The notes beneath the pieces are model-generated. The model was not told where the DNA came from. It saw only the letters and a list, made by a program, of their open reading frames with translations, and did no database searches. Both the position numbers and the translations under genes were made by a program. Positions 26,501-38,680 of a stretch of 64,000 nt of DNA are shown here, one piece after another; positions within the stretch are counted from its first letter, which is position 1, and every line of letters starts with the position of its first letter. This DNA comes from Puffinus mauretanicus (lineage: Eukaryota > Chordata > Aves > Procellariiformes > Procellariidae): NCBI GenBank assembly GCA_023333565.1, contig JAJKFH010002273.1:1426001-1490000 (forward strand). The letters are read 5' to 3'.

Positions 26501-29021
26501 TGCTTCTTTATAGTTTACTCCGACTAGATTACCATGACTCCGGCATCCCCAGTTTGCAAGCAAAAATATGTGCTGCTGCTTTTCCCAAGCTGTTCTGGGG
26601 AGACATCTCCCTGAGCATCTATACAGGGAGAAAGAGAAATTGAACCAGGATCAGTTCTGTTATTTCTCTCCAAAATATTCATTTACTTAGAGTGTAGGGA
26701 AAGTGTAAACGAGTTTTTTGTTGTTCGTCTGTCTTTGATTTTTTTATAATAGTAAGTATAAGCTCTGAGCCTGCAGTTTACTATGTGCATATGGAGAGCT
26801 GCACCTGCACGGAGCCACGCTGACTTCAGTGAGGCACCATGTAGGCACAGCAGTCTGCCCACCCGTAAGTTGTAAATCTCAGGATGAGGAGTTTAACTTG
26901 TTTATTTAGTGTTCTTGAAGGAGTAAGGCATTGGAAAGTGCCTGTAGGGTGTCAGCAGGTGCCATATGCATTTTCCCACACAATCTTGCCAATGCACAGC
27001 ATTCCTGACCTGTAACTACCCTCCTTGTGCATATGGTGTTCAAGGTGATGACCCTGCGGGACTGTGCTGCTTGCATGGAGGTAAGGGCAAAACAAATCTT
27101 GCTGTGCTAACTCCGGTTTCTAATCGGTATTATACTGCTAAAAGGCAAATGAATGGAATGCAACTTCCAAACTTCATTCTGTTTGAAATGAAATGCATTG
27201 ATTTTTTGTTGTTTTTTTTTTGTTCTTACTGCAGTTCAGTTTTTGCCTGGATGTGAGGTTCTAGGGACAAGTTGTTCTTTACATCAAGATAACAAGTAAA
27301 GATACTGATCTGTAAGGGGAAAGCAGCACTGCTAATGCAACTTGCAAGAAAACACAAAAAACTGCATCCACCTGTTCTAACCTGGCTATGCAAACTCATA
27401 TGCGTTTTATCCCTGTTATCTAAGAGTCACAAGTCTGGTTTGCTTGGGTACCACCATCAAAGGAGACTGTACCCAAACAGCAGCTGCCTGTGCCGGGCCT
27501 CACACATGCAGAAGAAGAGTCATGCCTTCTGCCGCACCTCTCTGCTCTCAAGTATCAAACTTGTATCAAAAAGTTTGTGATATTCTTTGTTGCATGCAGC
27601 TTACCCTCATTCTGCCTTCAGCTACCGTCATTCTGTCTTGACTGATGCAATTAGTTCTACTTCAGAATAATTCTTTTTTTTTTTAGTGTAGAGGTATTAA
27701 AACAAGAATGTGCAATGTAACTAACATGGGGCCAAATTCATTGTTGGAAACTGTTTCGTGTAACTGAGTTTCACTATGTTTTCAGGTTTGTCTAGGGTTT
27801 GTCTCAGATTTGTTTCATTATTTAATCAGGACTAAAAAATGTTCTCTGTTAATAATCAAGGGTATCAAAGAGGGCTGTATCAAGTTTCTGTGTTTTGAGA
27901 AGACTGCAAATAATTATCAGTAGGCAGGTAATTAAATACATAGTCTTTTGTGTCTTTTTCAACTGAAATTTCAGAAGTAGAGTGTGTTTATCTGAAGATG
28001 TGAAGTAGATAAAAGTATCAGTAGTGTATATTAAATAGACTTTTGGTATGCAGAGGCATACTTCTTGTCATGAAAGAGTTAACATCTGTGGGGAAGCCTG
28101 TGTTGGCTTCTCTAGGCCAGCCACTGAGATTGACCAAAATGCTTTCAAACACTAATAGGTCAAGTTTTATTCAAACATAAACGAGACCATTTAACTGCTT
28201 AAATAACACAAAACTCAAATGTTCTAGGTAAGACAGAATAACAATAGAAAGGGTTTAACCACGACTGCCTCCCTTCTTGCTGTGTCCATGCAGCATGTGT
28301 CTGGTCTTGGTCTTGGCCCCGCAGTAAGCCGCCCGTGCCCTCCCTTCTGGTCCCGCGCGAGGATGGGCACGCTGCTGCCCGCTTCTCTCGGCAGTCATTC
28401 AGCCGCTTCGTGCAGCTGCAAGCTGCAATCTATATTTTTGTCTTCGATAGTCACTTTCTGTAATAACTTTTAGGCACTAAATTCTACTGCATTGTCCTTA
28501 CAGAGAAATTGAAAGAAACTCTGACAAGGCTTTGGTGCTGTAATTTCGAAGAACAGCATGTGCATGACTACAGTTGAGCAACTCCTGTGATGCTTCCCAA
28601 TTATCCTGTAATACGCTTGTGATTTAATTTCCATTAAATGTCGCTAGCAGATTAATCTCTCTTAAAATGCTGAAGAGGCAAACAAATTACTGCCTTATTA
28701 TCAAGTAATTTTAGCATGGCTTGAGCAGAACCTAAAGCAAGCTGATCTTGTTCTAAATCAAGGATACAACCTGGTAGGCAGGTTTATGTGGAAGGGGCTG
28801 AGAACTTAAGTATTTGTCTTTTCTATAACTGCGCATTGATCCTTGTCTGAATAAATAATCATCCTGGTATCTGATAGGAGAACAGAAGATCACACATCAT
28901 GCGAAGGATTACCATGGTGTATGCAGTAAGCGTTTCTGTTTTTTAAACAGGCTTTTTGGGAGACCTGTTTGATTTTTAGTTTTTCTCCAAAGCTGTTTTG
29001 GATACGCTCAATTACACCTGA

Positions 29022-29106
29022 CTGCAAAGTTTTGGATGGCTGCAAAGTTTTACCATGTGCCCTTGAATGTCTAGATCAGTTTATTCCCACTCTTGAATGC
29101 CTGGAT
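29022..29106 (+). repeat. Two small interleaved direct repeats
   Basis: CTGCAAAGTTTT occurs twice, 18 bases apart (29,022 and 29,040). It is followed by CTTGAATGTCTAGAT and CTTGAATGCCTGGAT, 30 bases apart (29,062 and 29,092). These are short local duplications, probably from replication slippage. Confidence 0.7.
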
Positions 29107-29122
29107 ATCTTTTTTTCCACTG

Positions 29123-29190
29123 GTTTGTGTGCAGGGGTTTTTTTGTTTTTTGTTTGGGTTTGGGTTTTTTTGCTGTTGTTTTTGTTTTAG
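29123..29190 (+). repeat. G/T-rich low-complexity tract
   Basis: A T-rich tract interrupted by G-runs (GGGG, GGG, GGG) and almost lacking A and C. It is the same kind of tract as at 21.1, 37.4, 52.3 and 54.1 kb. Confidence 0.75.
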
Positions 29191-32100
29191 TCAGTACACT
29201 GAAGACTTTGTTAGAACAGTGGCATCTGGGGGAACATAATGATAAACTGTCTTGCTATGTATTTTCCAAAGTGTATGAGTGAACTCCATTAAAACCAATG
29301 TGGCATCCTGAAGGAGCATTCCTGCTATATAACAACTGCCATAAAAGGGTGTTTTTCATAGGCATCTGTAGAACAAACTGTAATAATGTACAGTAATTTT
29401 CTTGTTTCTGTTTGTCTCTTGTTGATTTCCATTGCTAGTGCTCTTATGTCTGTCTCAGTAATTCAATTCTACTTGAACTTCGTATGGTATTTTAAGGTAA
29501 ATAAAACAGTTATGATCTTTGCCTAAGTAAAATTCCTTCCTTTTTTCTTTTTACCATACTGTAAACTTCAGTTAATGCTTCTTAAGTTCCTTCATTACTT
29601 GTTTCAGACAAATAGTATAGATTATAATATAGCATATGTTCAGATAGTATTTGCTTGGGCATGTCTCTCTTCTCAGGTAAGAGCTGGAAACAGCTGCAAA
29701 TGCATAGAGTATTTTTCCTTTTCTGCTCTGCAGTTGCCCAGACTAGCGGTAGCTCTTTGGCAATCTTTGAAGAGACACATTCAGGCAACTGAATTCTATG
29801 TTTGTTGTGACAAGTCACCTTAGAGTATCCTTCCTAATTTCCAACTGCTGCTCCAAATTGTCATTGATGTCCCTGCCTCATATGTGCCAGCTACACATGG
29901 GATGTCTGTGATACCCTAGGGCAAATGCAATAGCCAGCTGGGGACTAGGAGGAATATCGTAAGTCATACAAATGTCACCAAGTACCTGTGTTTAGGCAAT
30001 TGCATGCAATAAAATTAGTCAAATCTTTGTGTTATAGTCAAACAGTATTATGAGATATGTAATATTCAACTTTTTCCTTGATGTTATTCTTTCCAACGGT
30101 AATGATGTTCTTATCAAAGGGATGTTACTAAATGGTAAGCATAATATCAGATGTAATGCTTCCCTTGTTTAAAATCAGTACTCTGAGAAAGAGTGGAAAA
30201 TCTGATCTGAAAAACTGCTGAACCCCATACCCCAAAAGAAATCAAGGCTTCTTTTATCATAAGGTCAAATCACATTCAGCAGTGGCAGACTTTGATACTT
30301 AAACCACTGAAGTTTTGTTCACAGTCACCTCGCTGCAGTTCAGTTAATAACATTTATAGCCTCATTTCTGTACCAGATGGAGGTAGTCTGTATACACATC
30401 AGAAAAGATGGTAAAATGCAATCTGTGCTGCCATCATCCCTCACAGCAATGCCTCCAACAGCAAAGAGAGCTAGACTGGGATTTGGGAACTTGTGTCAGA
30501 GACCCCATCAGTCCGCAGTGGCTGGTGATGTACAACGTGAGAAAAGGATTTGGAGGAATGGCTCTGATGGTCTTCCATGTGGTGCTAGTAATGGGGATTT
30601 TTGTATGGCAGGACAGTAAATCATGTCATGTGTGATTGCATATTATGATACTGCTTTTCCATTCGAAGATTGTGTAATAAGGAAGATATTAATTATATCA
30701 CAAAATAGGCTTTAATGTGCTTGAATTCCTTGTTCCTAGCACAGCAAGCGATATGCAAGACTACTGTAGTGTTTATTGCATACTGCTGCATTTTATATGC
30801 AAACTTTGGTAACTACTAGCAGAGACCTGAGGTGTCTCGACTTCCCCTCATACATCACCTTTGGCTTTAATCACTAACTCCAGACTTGCTTTTGTTTCTG
30901 GAGTAAAGTTAGGAGTTTGGTATGTTCTTTATGACCCACAATGGTGTAGGTCCCACAGCTCACAACAGGAGACTGCACTGCTCGGCAGTTCAGGAGGTCA
31001 TTCCACTTGAGGAAGTAAGTGCTCTTGTTTAATGGGCGCTAAGGGCAGGATTCATCTTTTTCAAAGCATTTGGAGAGAAGCATTCTGGGAGACAATTAGG
31101 GTTGTTTCTCTCTTCTGATTTCGGAGGGAACCTAGGAGCACCATCTTCGTAAGCTTTTGCAAGGAACTCTCATTCATGTCCACAAAAAAGAACCTTTTCA
31201 GCTTGAACCTCAAGTGAATTAGGCTTTTTTCACGTTTGATCTCAAAACATGTATGATGAGTGAAACACAATTTTTTCTGTACCTTGTCAGAATTCTTCAG
31301 GATTTTTTGCTTTAACTGATTGTATCCTGCACTTACAGTTGAGAGGTCTTTGGTATAAGCCTCTGGGTTTAATGATATTTACTGAATAACTCCATGCCTA
31401 GTGCCTGGCCTTCTGCTTTGTAGACAATGTTGTTTGTGCCCATTATAAGAGTTCACTTTTTTCTTTTCTTCTCTCTGGAAAATAAAAGGACTCTAACAAC
31501 TGCAGAAAGCAATGGGTTCTGCAATGCATTTTATTAATAATTGCCTACTACAAGTGAGTTCAGATGAGGGAAGAGCTTAAAGCTAAGACTACTTTTGTGC
31601 TCTCTGTTAGAAACACATTCATGGTATTTTAAGTAACTTGGCTGCACCTACTAATTTTAAACAAAACAGCTGATTCCTGCCTGTATCTATCACATGTACA
31701 ATTAGTTGTTCTTTGGTATAATCAATTTAGCCCTTATAGGGGCAAGTTTCTCAATTTGGAGTTACTTGCAAGCAATACCTATGTAAGGGATGCTTCTGTG
31801 AGGCTGTACACAAAGGCAAATTTTTTTATTACTTGTGTAATTTTAAGTCACACATTATTATGTTTCTTCATTTATTAATTTCTTGTCATAGAAATCTCTT
31901 AAATAAACTAGGCAGAAAGTTAAAGCAATGCTGGACCGTACCTACTGAAGCCAAGTTTTCAAGCATAAAAAGTATGCTTATAGCCAAGAAGAGATAGCTT
32001 AAGACAGCTTCTCATACTCCTCTTTGGAGATGATGAGATATCAGGTCATTAAAATGTCTTGCTTTGCAGGGAAGGATCAGGAAAACTTCTTAGCTACAGG

Positions 32101-35100
32101 CTGATGCCAAATGACATAGAACGTGTCTGCAGAAAGTGGGCTGTAACTTGGCTTAAGAAAGTACAGGTAGCACAGAGCCCAGCTCATGGCTTGATGTGAA
32201 GATCTGTTATAGATTAGGCATTATGCAAAAAATCTTCCTTTCATTTAGCCTATGTCTGTGCAGTTGGTCAGAAGAGAAATGGTCCTGTCCTGTGAGGAAA
32301 TGTTCCCAATGTCACTAGAAAAGGCTTATGAAGAGGGGTATGCTTTTTGGGACTATGACTGAGGCCAAAGGTTGGAAGAGACCCTTGGAGCATTCCAAGA
32401 ATGAGTCCCCATTAAAAAAAAAACAGGACATTGTTTTAGGTGTCTGGTGGTTTTGAGCACATTAACTGGTTAACGTGTTAGTTGGCCATAGTTGTTGTTC
32501 TTCAGGGAGAAAGATATGCAAGATGTAGCTCTCCCTCTATGTATTTAAGCAATTATCTATTGCTTCAGAGGAGATCATTTCAACTTCCCCCAGTAACAGA
32601 GGAACCTCCAAGTTTAGGTGTCTTGTACAGCCAGACACTGAGAGGTCTCATCTTCTACAGACCCATTCCTCAAAGCATTTGTTTCCCTTTCTGTAGATCC
32701 TAGTACGTATTTGCCTGTGCAGTTTCTAATGTGTAGAAAAGTAGCAAAAATAACAGTGATCATAGTAAGCCCCTGTGTCTTGCCTTTCTTGTGCTTGTTC
32801 TGTGCTACCTTTCACATTCTCCCAAAATTTTGTGGAGACCAGTAATGAAAGGACTGGAGGCTGAATATTCCTCCTGCTTGCCAAATGTAGATATGCTCCA
32901 TCCTTATCTCTGCTGGTCTTCTGCTGGTCATTGTCTTCCGTCTGTGATGAAGGACATTTTAAACTTAAAAAAATGAGATTTAGAAACATTGACATTGGTT
33001 TTATTTTTCTGTATAGGAAATTGGAACTTGAAAATATATATAAAATAACTTTGTATGTCTGTAGGAAGGTGTTACTCCAGAATAAGGGTTGTGCTAAAAC
33101 CTAAGGAATATGTACATACACGTCTGTGTGTGTGTGCTAAAGAAAACAGACAAAAAATTCTTGTAAAATGCCAAGTGATTACTTGATTCTTATCAGATAT
33201 AACTTTTGAAGGCAAAACCATATTTTGGCTGAAAAAAATCTTCATTACAAAACTTTCCTTCTAATTTTTTGGAGGAGCAGAATAATTTTTTTTAAAAATG
33301 TCCTAAGTCTTATCTTAATAAATAATAATAATAAAAAAAAATCCAGATTTAAAACAGCATTAGAAATAGTATAGTAGGAACATCCAAAAATCATGCATTT
33401 GGAAAGAATGTAAATGAAGTTACAAGAACAAATTCTTTTTTTTTTTTCTTCTTCCTTTTATGAGTAAAACATCCAGAAGATGGATCCAGATGAGGAAAAA
33501 TAATTTTTAAATAACTTCACTCTTGGGATTTAAAGACAACCCTAAATAATTGTGCACTGTTGTTTAGGTTACACTATCACTGACATTGGAAATACTACCT
33601 ATAGTGCACATTTGTGGTTTGGTTTTCCCATGAAACAGATGTGAGGTACTTGTGAGAACAATCAAATGAAATTATTTCATTCCTGATTTTTTAAATTTTT
33701 TTTTAAGATGACTTAATGGTTGAAGACTTAATATAATTATTACTTACATATTTAGTTTCCATTAAATCAGCCTCGGTATGGGGTCAGGACATTAGGAAAA
33801 GGAAAATTTTGAGGTTTGGATGTTAATATTGATTTTTTGTTTGTTTGTTTTGGAAGTACTTCAGCAGATAGAGATGGAATCTCTTGAATTCATTAGTGCA
33901 GGAAGAGTGGTGAATAGAATAGAATTTTCCTTCTTAATTCATTGGTGTATTGGGAAGTAACCCCTGTGAATAAAAATGACTGTTGATCATAAAGTAATCC
34001 CATGTATACAAGCAGATGCAAGACTTCTGATGTGTGTTTCTGGTTAAAGCATAGGCATGCTATGTAATGCCTTCAAAGTTTATTAGTGATTGAGGGTTGT
34101 TTCTTTCTTGAAGGGAAATTCATTCGTATAAAGTGTTTTCAATCATTTAGAACTTAATGGTCAAATGTTTCCCCGATGCTAATAAGGAGGATTTAGACGG
34201 GAAGAAATGGTACTTGTTTTAAAAAGCAGGAGTTTGAAAGAGGCACCAGGAAGTCAGTAATATTAAGAATCCCGAATGCTAATTAAAAGACTTTGAAACA
34301 TTATTTACGGATGCTTTAAATATATCATATGGTCTATGTGCTAGCAGTAATTTCTCCAGGCTTCTATCCACGGGCAAAACATGCTGAAGCTTTCAGATTC
34401 TCAGTTTAACTTAAAACTTTTCACAGTTCTCCAGGAATTAAGAGATTTAGGAATGCAAAATTTTCTGACTAACATCTGAATAATTGGCAATAGAGTTAAT
34501 ATCCTGTATTGAAAAGAAACTTCACTGAAAACACCTTTAAGAAAAGCTGCTTTCAATAAAATGCTTTCAATAAAGCATTTTAAATAAAGCTTAGTGCTAA
34601 TGAACAACAAACTATATAAAGTTTGAAACTCAAATTAAGCAGTGTGGTGGTTGTAAGGCATGCTAACTATAAAGGTCAAGCCTAGGATCCAGTAAAACTT
34701 GTTTTTTGTTTATGCCAAGAAGGAGTGTTGGAGAGTTACAGTCCCAACAGCGTGTATGGTGAACAGATTTGCATTTCAAATCCATGTATTTATTCCTGAT
34801 GTATGCTGGCATTTCCCTTCTCTGTGAGTCAAGGAGGTAAATAACTCCCTACCCTGTCAGTTCTGCAATGAAAGACAAATACGTTTCTGGGAGCTCTTGC
34901 CCAAACGGAGCTCAGCCTGCGCCAAGGCGCTGGCCAGAGTGTGTCTGTGCTGCCCAAGACCTGCTGCGGGGCTAGAAGGCGCACACCTCCAGGTAGCTCT
35001 ACCTCTGAGAAGGCCGGGTGGTTGTTGTTAATGTAGTTTACTTTTCTTTAAGAGGACTAAGTCTAAGTACGTTCTCACGATGCTTTAGTTTGAGGGGGGG

Positions 35101-35440
35101 AAACTGGTGAGAACCTGGGAAGAATCTGTACCAGCAGAAGCTGAATGCCTGTGAGGAGGACTAGAAAAAGGTCAAATGGAAAGGCAAAGAGAAAACCTTG
35201 TGAAAACGATTATGCACTGTAATACAAAATCCAAGCATCTCGCACAGCTTTGGTTTTTTTCATGCTCACTCGCTCACCAAGCTTGTTTTAGTTGACTTGT
35301 CTCAATACTTGGTCCTGACTTGTACGCCAGACTTGCTGCCTGTTTCTGAAATGCCTGCAGCCCCCAGTGCTTCTCTCCAGGTACCAGGCAGCCAAGATCG
35401 GCCGCCTTCCTGAGGCCCAAATCCCAGGCTCCCCTACCTC

Positions 35441-35469
35441 CCTCCCTTCTTCCTTCCTTCCTTCCTTCT
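35441..35469. repeat. (TTCC)n short tandem repeat
   Basis: About five clean TTCC units within a longer pyrimidine-rich stretch (about 35,431-35,480). The 70-codon minus-strand frame through it begins with an EGRKEGRREGGRG-type segment, which is simply the translated repeat. Confidence 0.85.
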
Positions 35470-36847
35470 ACCTCCTTTTCATACACCAGCTCTAGCCGTG
35501 GTTTTTCGTACAGCCTGTATAGATGTTAGTCCTATCTGACAAGGATTCGCTTGCCATTTTTAGTAATGAAAACCTTAATTTCATTACTTATCACCTTTGG
35601 TGAAACGATTGCCTTGTCCTGTGGTGGCATTTCCCCCCACCCCCGCCGCCGCTACCCCAAAGAAAAAAAAAGTTGTAACTTTGATGTCATTGATAATGAA
35701 GCTATGAGAAGTTTCTGTTCTAAAATATCATGATTACAATAGAATTACAAGAACTGGTTATTCATATTGTGTAAAATAGAAACCCAAAAGTCACTGGGCA
35801 AGGCATGTATTATTGATGACATTACTGTATGTGAGAGGAATGCATAAGTGAATTTTCTCAATGCTCCTTCATTTCTTCAACGAAATGACTTAATCTGTGC
35901 TAGAAGTTGCCAAATTCATGTACAATGTTTGCAATTGTACTTCCAGCAGTTTATCTGAAGACAAGTAAGGGTGAAAAGATGTATTTTCACTTTTTTATTT
36001 ATTGAAATAAAAATAAAAATTAAATAAAACCCAGCTTTCCCATGTGAAATGTTTTTAATTTTGAAATGTCAGCCAATGTTACACTAGTGCAACCAAATAT
36101 CGGCCAAAATACAATGTTTGTCAATTTGAAATATTTTAATTGTCTATGTCTCTTAATATGTGAGCATTTTTTATTGGTATTATAATGGCTAGTGTATAAA
36201 TAAGTAGTAATTACTTTTAATAAATGATTGGAAAATGCACGCTAAAATTATAGCAGGTGTGTATTGTGGTTTAGAAACTGACCTTCTGAAATAGTGTATT
36301 GCTTTATTTGTTAAAATCTCTTGAAGTACAATTGTGAAAACTGATTCAGATAGTTGAATAGGAAGAATTTTGGAATTGCTGCCTATTTCTATTGCAAGCT
36401 GTTGCTGGAGTACACAAGTAGAAGGATCACACAAAGGCAAATTACCTTCATTAGGAGATTCACAGAAAAGTGAGGAGGTGAGGGTGTCAGTATATAAAGG
36501 TGAGATTTGAAAATTTAACTTTCCTATGATTATCAAGAAGTCAGGAGCACCCAAAGTAAAGAATCTCATATTCAACAGCTCTGTTCTGCCTTGTGATTTT
36601 TGTATTCATACAGCTGAGTGTTGGGTTCTTGTTTTCTTTGTCTTGAGGGGGCCAAGGGAGAGAGAAATGTATCGGTACTCTGTATTCAGGGCAGATTGAC
36701 CTGCTTGGAGAGCTTCTCTGCTTGTGGTTAATGGCATCTGCTGTTGAGACACTTCTGACTTCATTTTGTTTTGTTTTTTCTTGCAGAAATCAGTTAGGTA
36801 CCTTAAAGATCAGGCATCTGTACTTAAGTGTGCCCTTCTAAATAAAT

Positions 36848-36940
36848 GCACAAGCTCTAACATGATATTTGATATTTCATGTATCAATGCTATTAATGAC
36901 ATAGCATTGATATATGAAAGGTCAGGAGTGAGACTTGTGT
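36848..36940. repeat. Long imperfect hairpin, precursor-miRNA-like or MITE-like
   Basis: The core arms 36,875-36,893 and 36,901-36,919 are complementary over 19 bases with a single mismatch, which would be a G-U pair in plus-strand RNA, around a 7-base loop. Outside the core, pairing continues discontinuously: TGATA against a GTCAGG segment with wobble pairs, then CAAGCTCT against AGACTTG with one bulge, then further to about 36,848/36,940. The total of about 93 nt with a long stem resembles a miRNA precursor, or a small palindromic transposon. I recognise no known miRNA in it. Expression and strand are unknown. Confidence 0.55.
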
Positions 36941-37442
36941 CAGATTGAGTGCAGGCCTGCTGGTGCATGTTTAAGGGTGAAAATACTATGCTTTGTACTT
37001 GGAGCAAGCTGGGAGCTTGTGTATGCTCAGGTATTATTGCTCAGCTAACAAACAATAACTCGTTAAGCCATGGTAGCTCTTTTTGCGATCACCTGTTCGT
37101 ACATAAATATAGTAGTTGCTGTTCATGCACGTAACTAAAATTCTCATCCAGGTTTTTACATGCATCTCAGCTAGCACAGCACCTTTTCTTCAAGCTTTGA
37201 CAAATGTTATCTTTCTCTATTCCAGTGTGGCATGTTGACTGTAGTAAAGATTTGGATGCTCAATGACAATACATGCAGCAAGAAAAAGGAAAGGTTGAGG
37301 TGATAACTTTGAAAATCATACTGTAGCTCAATATGAGGGCATATAGACAATCTAGTTCGCATACTGTATTCTTAACCTCTCCATATTCCAGCTTCATCCC
37401 TCTGTAGTCAGATGACTCATAGAAATTATTTTGTAATACACT

Positions 37443-37489
37443 GTGGGTTTGTGTGTTTGGTTTTTTGTGGTGTTTGGTTTTTTTTCTTC
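37443..37489 (+). repeat. G/T-rich low-complexity tract
   Basis: A G/T-only tract of GTGTTTGG- and GGTTTTTT-type words ending in a run of T before CTTCAG. No coding content. Confidence 0.7.
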
Positions 37490-38621
37490 AGACTATGACT
37501 GAAAAAGTGCTGGTTAGTCACTTAAATATGTTCCAACAGTAGAATCAAAATAAATTGCCTTAGAGGTCTGTAAAGGAGAAAACTGCTGTCAACCCTGAAA
37601 TGGCATTATTTCTGTTTTTCCTACTTCAGTCATCTTATCCATGCTTCTTGCCTAACTCTGTTTGTATATAATGGTTTGCTACATCTTAAACTAAGTCAGT
37701 CTCTCTCAATTTCAGTTACAAAAAAAGAGTTTTAGCATGTATCTAGTATCACCCACCAGACTGTTTCTGTCACCTTTTTTTTTTTTTTTTTAAATTCCTC
37801 AAGGCAAGAACCCAGGAAGGGTATCCATGCCTCGTAAAAGTTCAAAACTTCATTTCTTTTCACTACAGATCTGTTTTTTCATTGCCAAAATTTTACTAGC
37901 ATATTCTTCCATTGAGTAAACATAAGGGCTATTAGCAATTCAAGAGATAAAACTGCTTTTATAGACTGCAAAAGAATTTAGAGACATTTCTTGATTATAT
38001 ATGGCGAGGAATCCTGGAACTCCTAAAGGTCGCTGCTGGGCTGCGACCACTAACAGCACTGGGCTTGAGGCGCTCAGCCCTTGCACCATTTGACAGCGCT
38101 GATGACATCGCTCTCCGTTAAGAATTAATCAGCCGTCAGAGCTGCCAGTGGTGGGTCCTGTGAACTCCTGCCCAGGTGGAAGTCTCTGAATATGGAGACT
38201 GATGACAGACGGAACCTATGACAAAAGCTATTAGCTCTTACATAGAGTGGAGAGCGATGGACTTGGGGGTTTTGTATCTGCTCCTCAAGATGGCCTGTCT
38301 TCTTCCTAGGGCAGTAATCAGTCTTGCGGGCACAGCGCTTCAGTGTCTGCTGTTTTGGGGCTTGTTTTTGTTTTCCAGTATGGGTAATGGGGTTGCATAA
38401 GACAAAGACTTGTTTCTCTCCCATAAAAAGCCACAGAAACCAATCATGGATAGGTTGTTGCTCTTTGGTTGGGTTTTCTTTTTGTCTATTTTTTTAATGT
38501 GATTCCAGGTAAATATCTGTCTGGCAGATCTACAAATTAGGAAGAAAGGGAAAAAAAAAAAAGGAAGACTTTCACAGTCAAAAGTAGGACTATTGTCTAC
38601 AACCATAAGAAAAATGTTTGC

Positions 38622-38680
38622 TCTCCCCCCAAATACACACACACCCCCACACACCCACAACCCACACGCACCCCCCCTCA
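38622..38680 (+). repeat. A/C-rich tract with C-runs
   Basis: CA repeats interspersed with C-runs (C6, C5, C7) and nearly no G or T. The complementary strand is G-rich with several G-runs and could form a quadruplex. The open frames crossing it are His/Pro/Thr-rich because of the repeat. Confidence 0.75.

Larger units (their letters stand above)
21200..35440. other. AT-rich non-coding stretch, no gene seen
   Basis: No supported gene. A 144-codon minus-strand frame (22,188-22,622) and a 97-codon Cys-containing plus frame (26,966-27,256) were inspected and show no known domain. A small GC-richer patch at about 28.30-28.41 kb and another at about 34.88-35.02 kb carry a few CpGs but are too short to call islands. 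Low-complexity tracts inside the stretch are listed separately where clear. Confidence 0.55.

Noticed and set aside
26966..27080. Cys-rich exon-like piece ending at a CATGGAG/GTAAGG donor-like site
   Set aside because: The acceptor side is weak, there is no partner exon, and the peptide is not recognised. A single donor consensus is expected often by chance.
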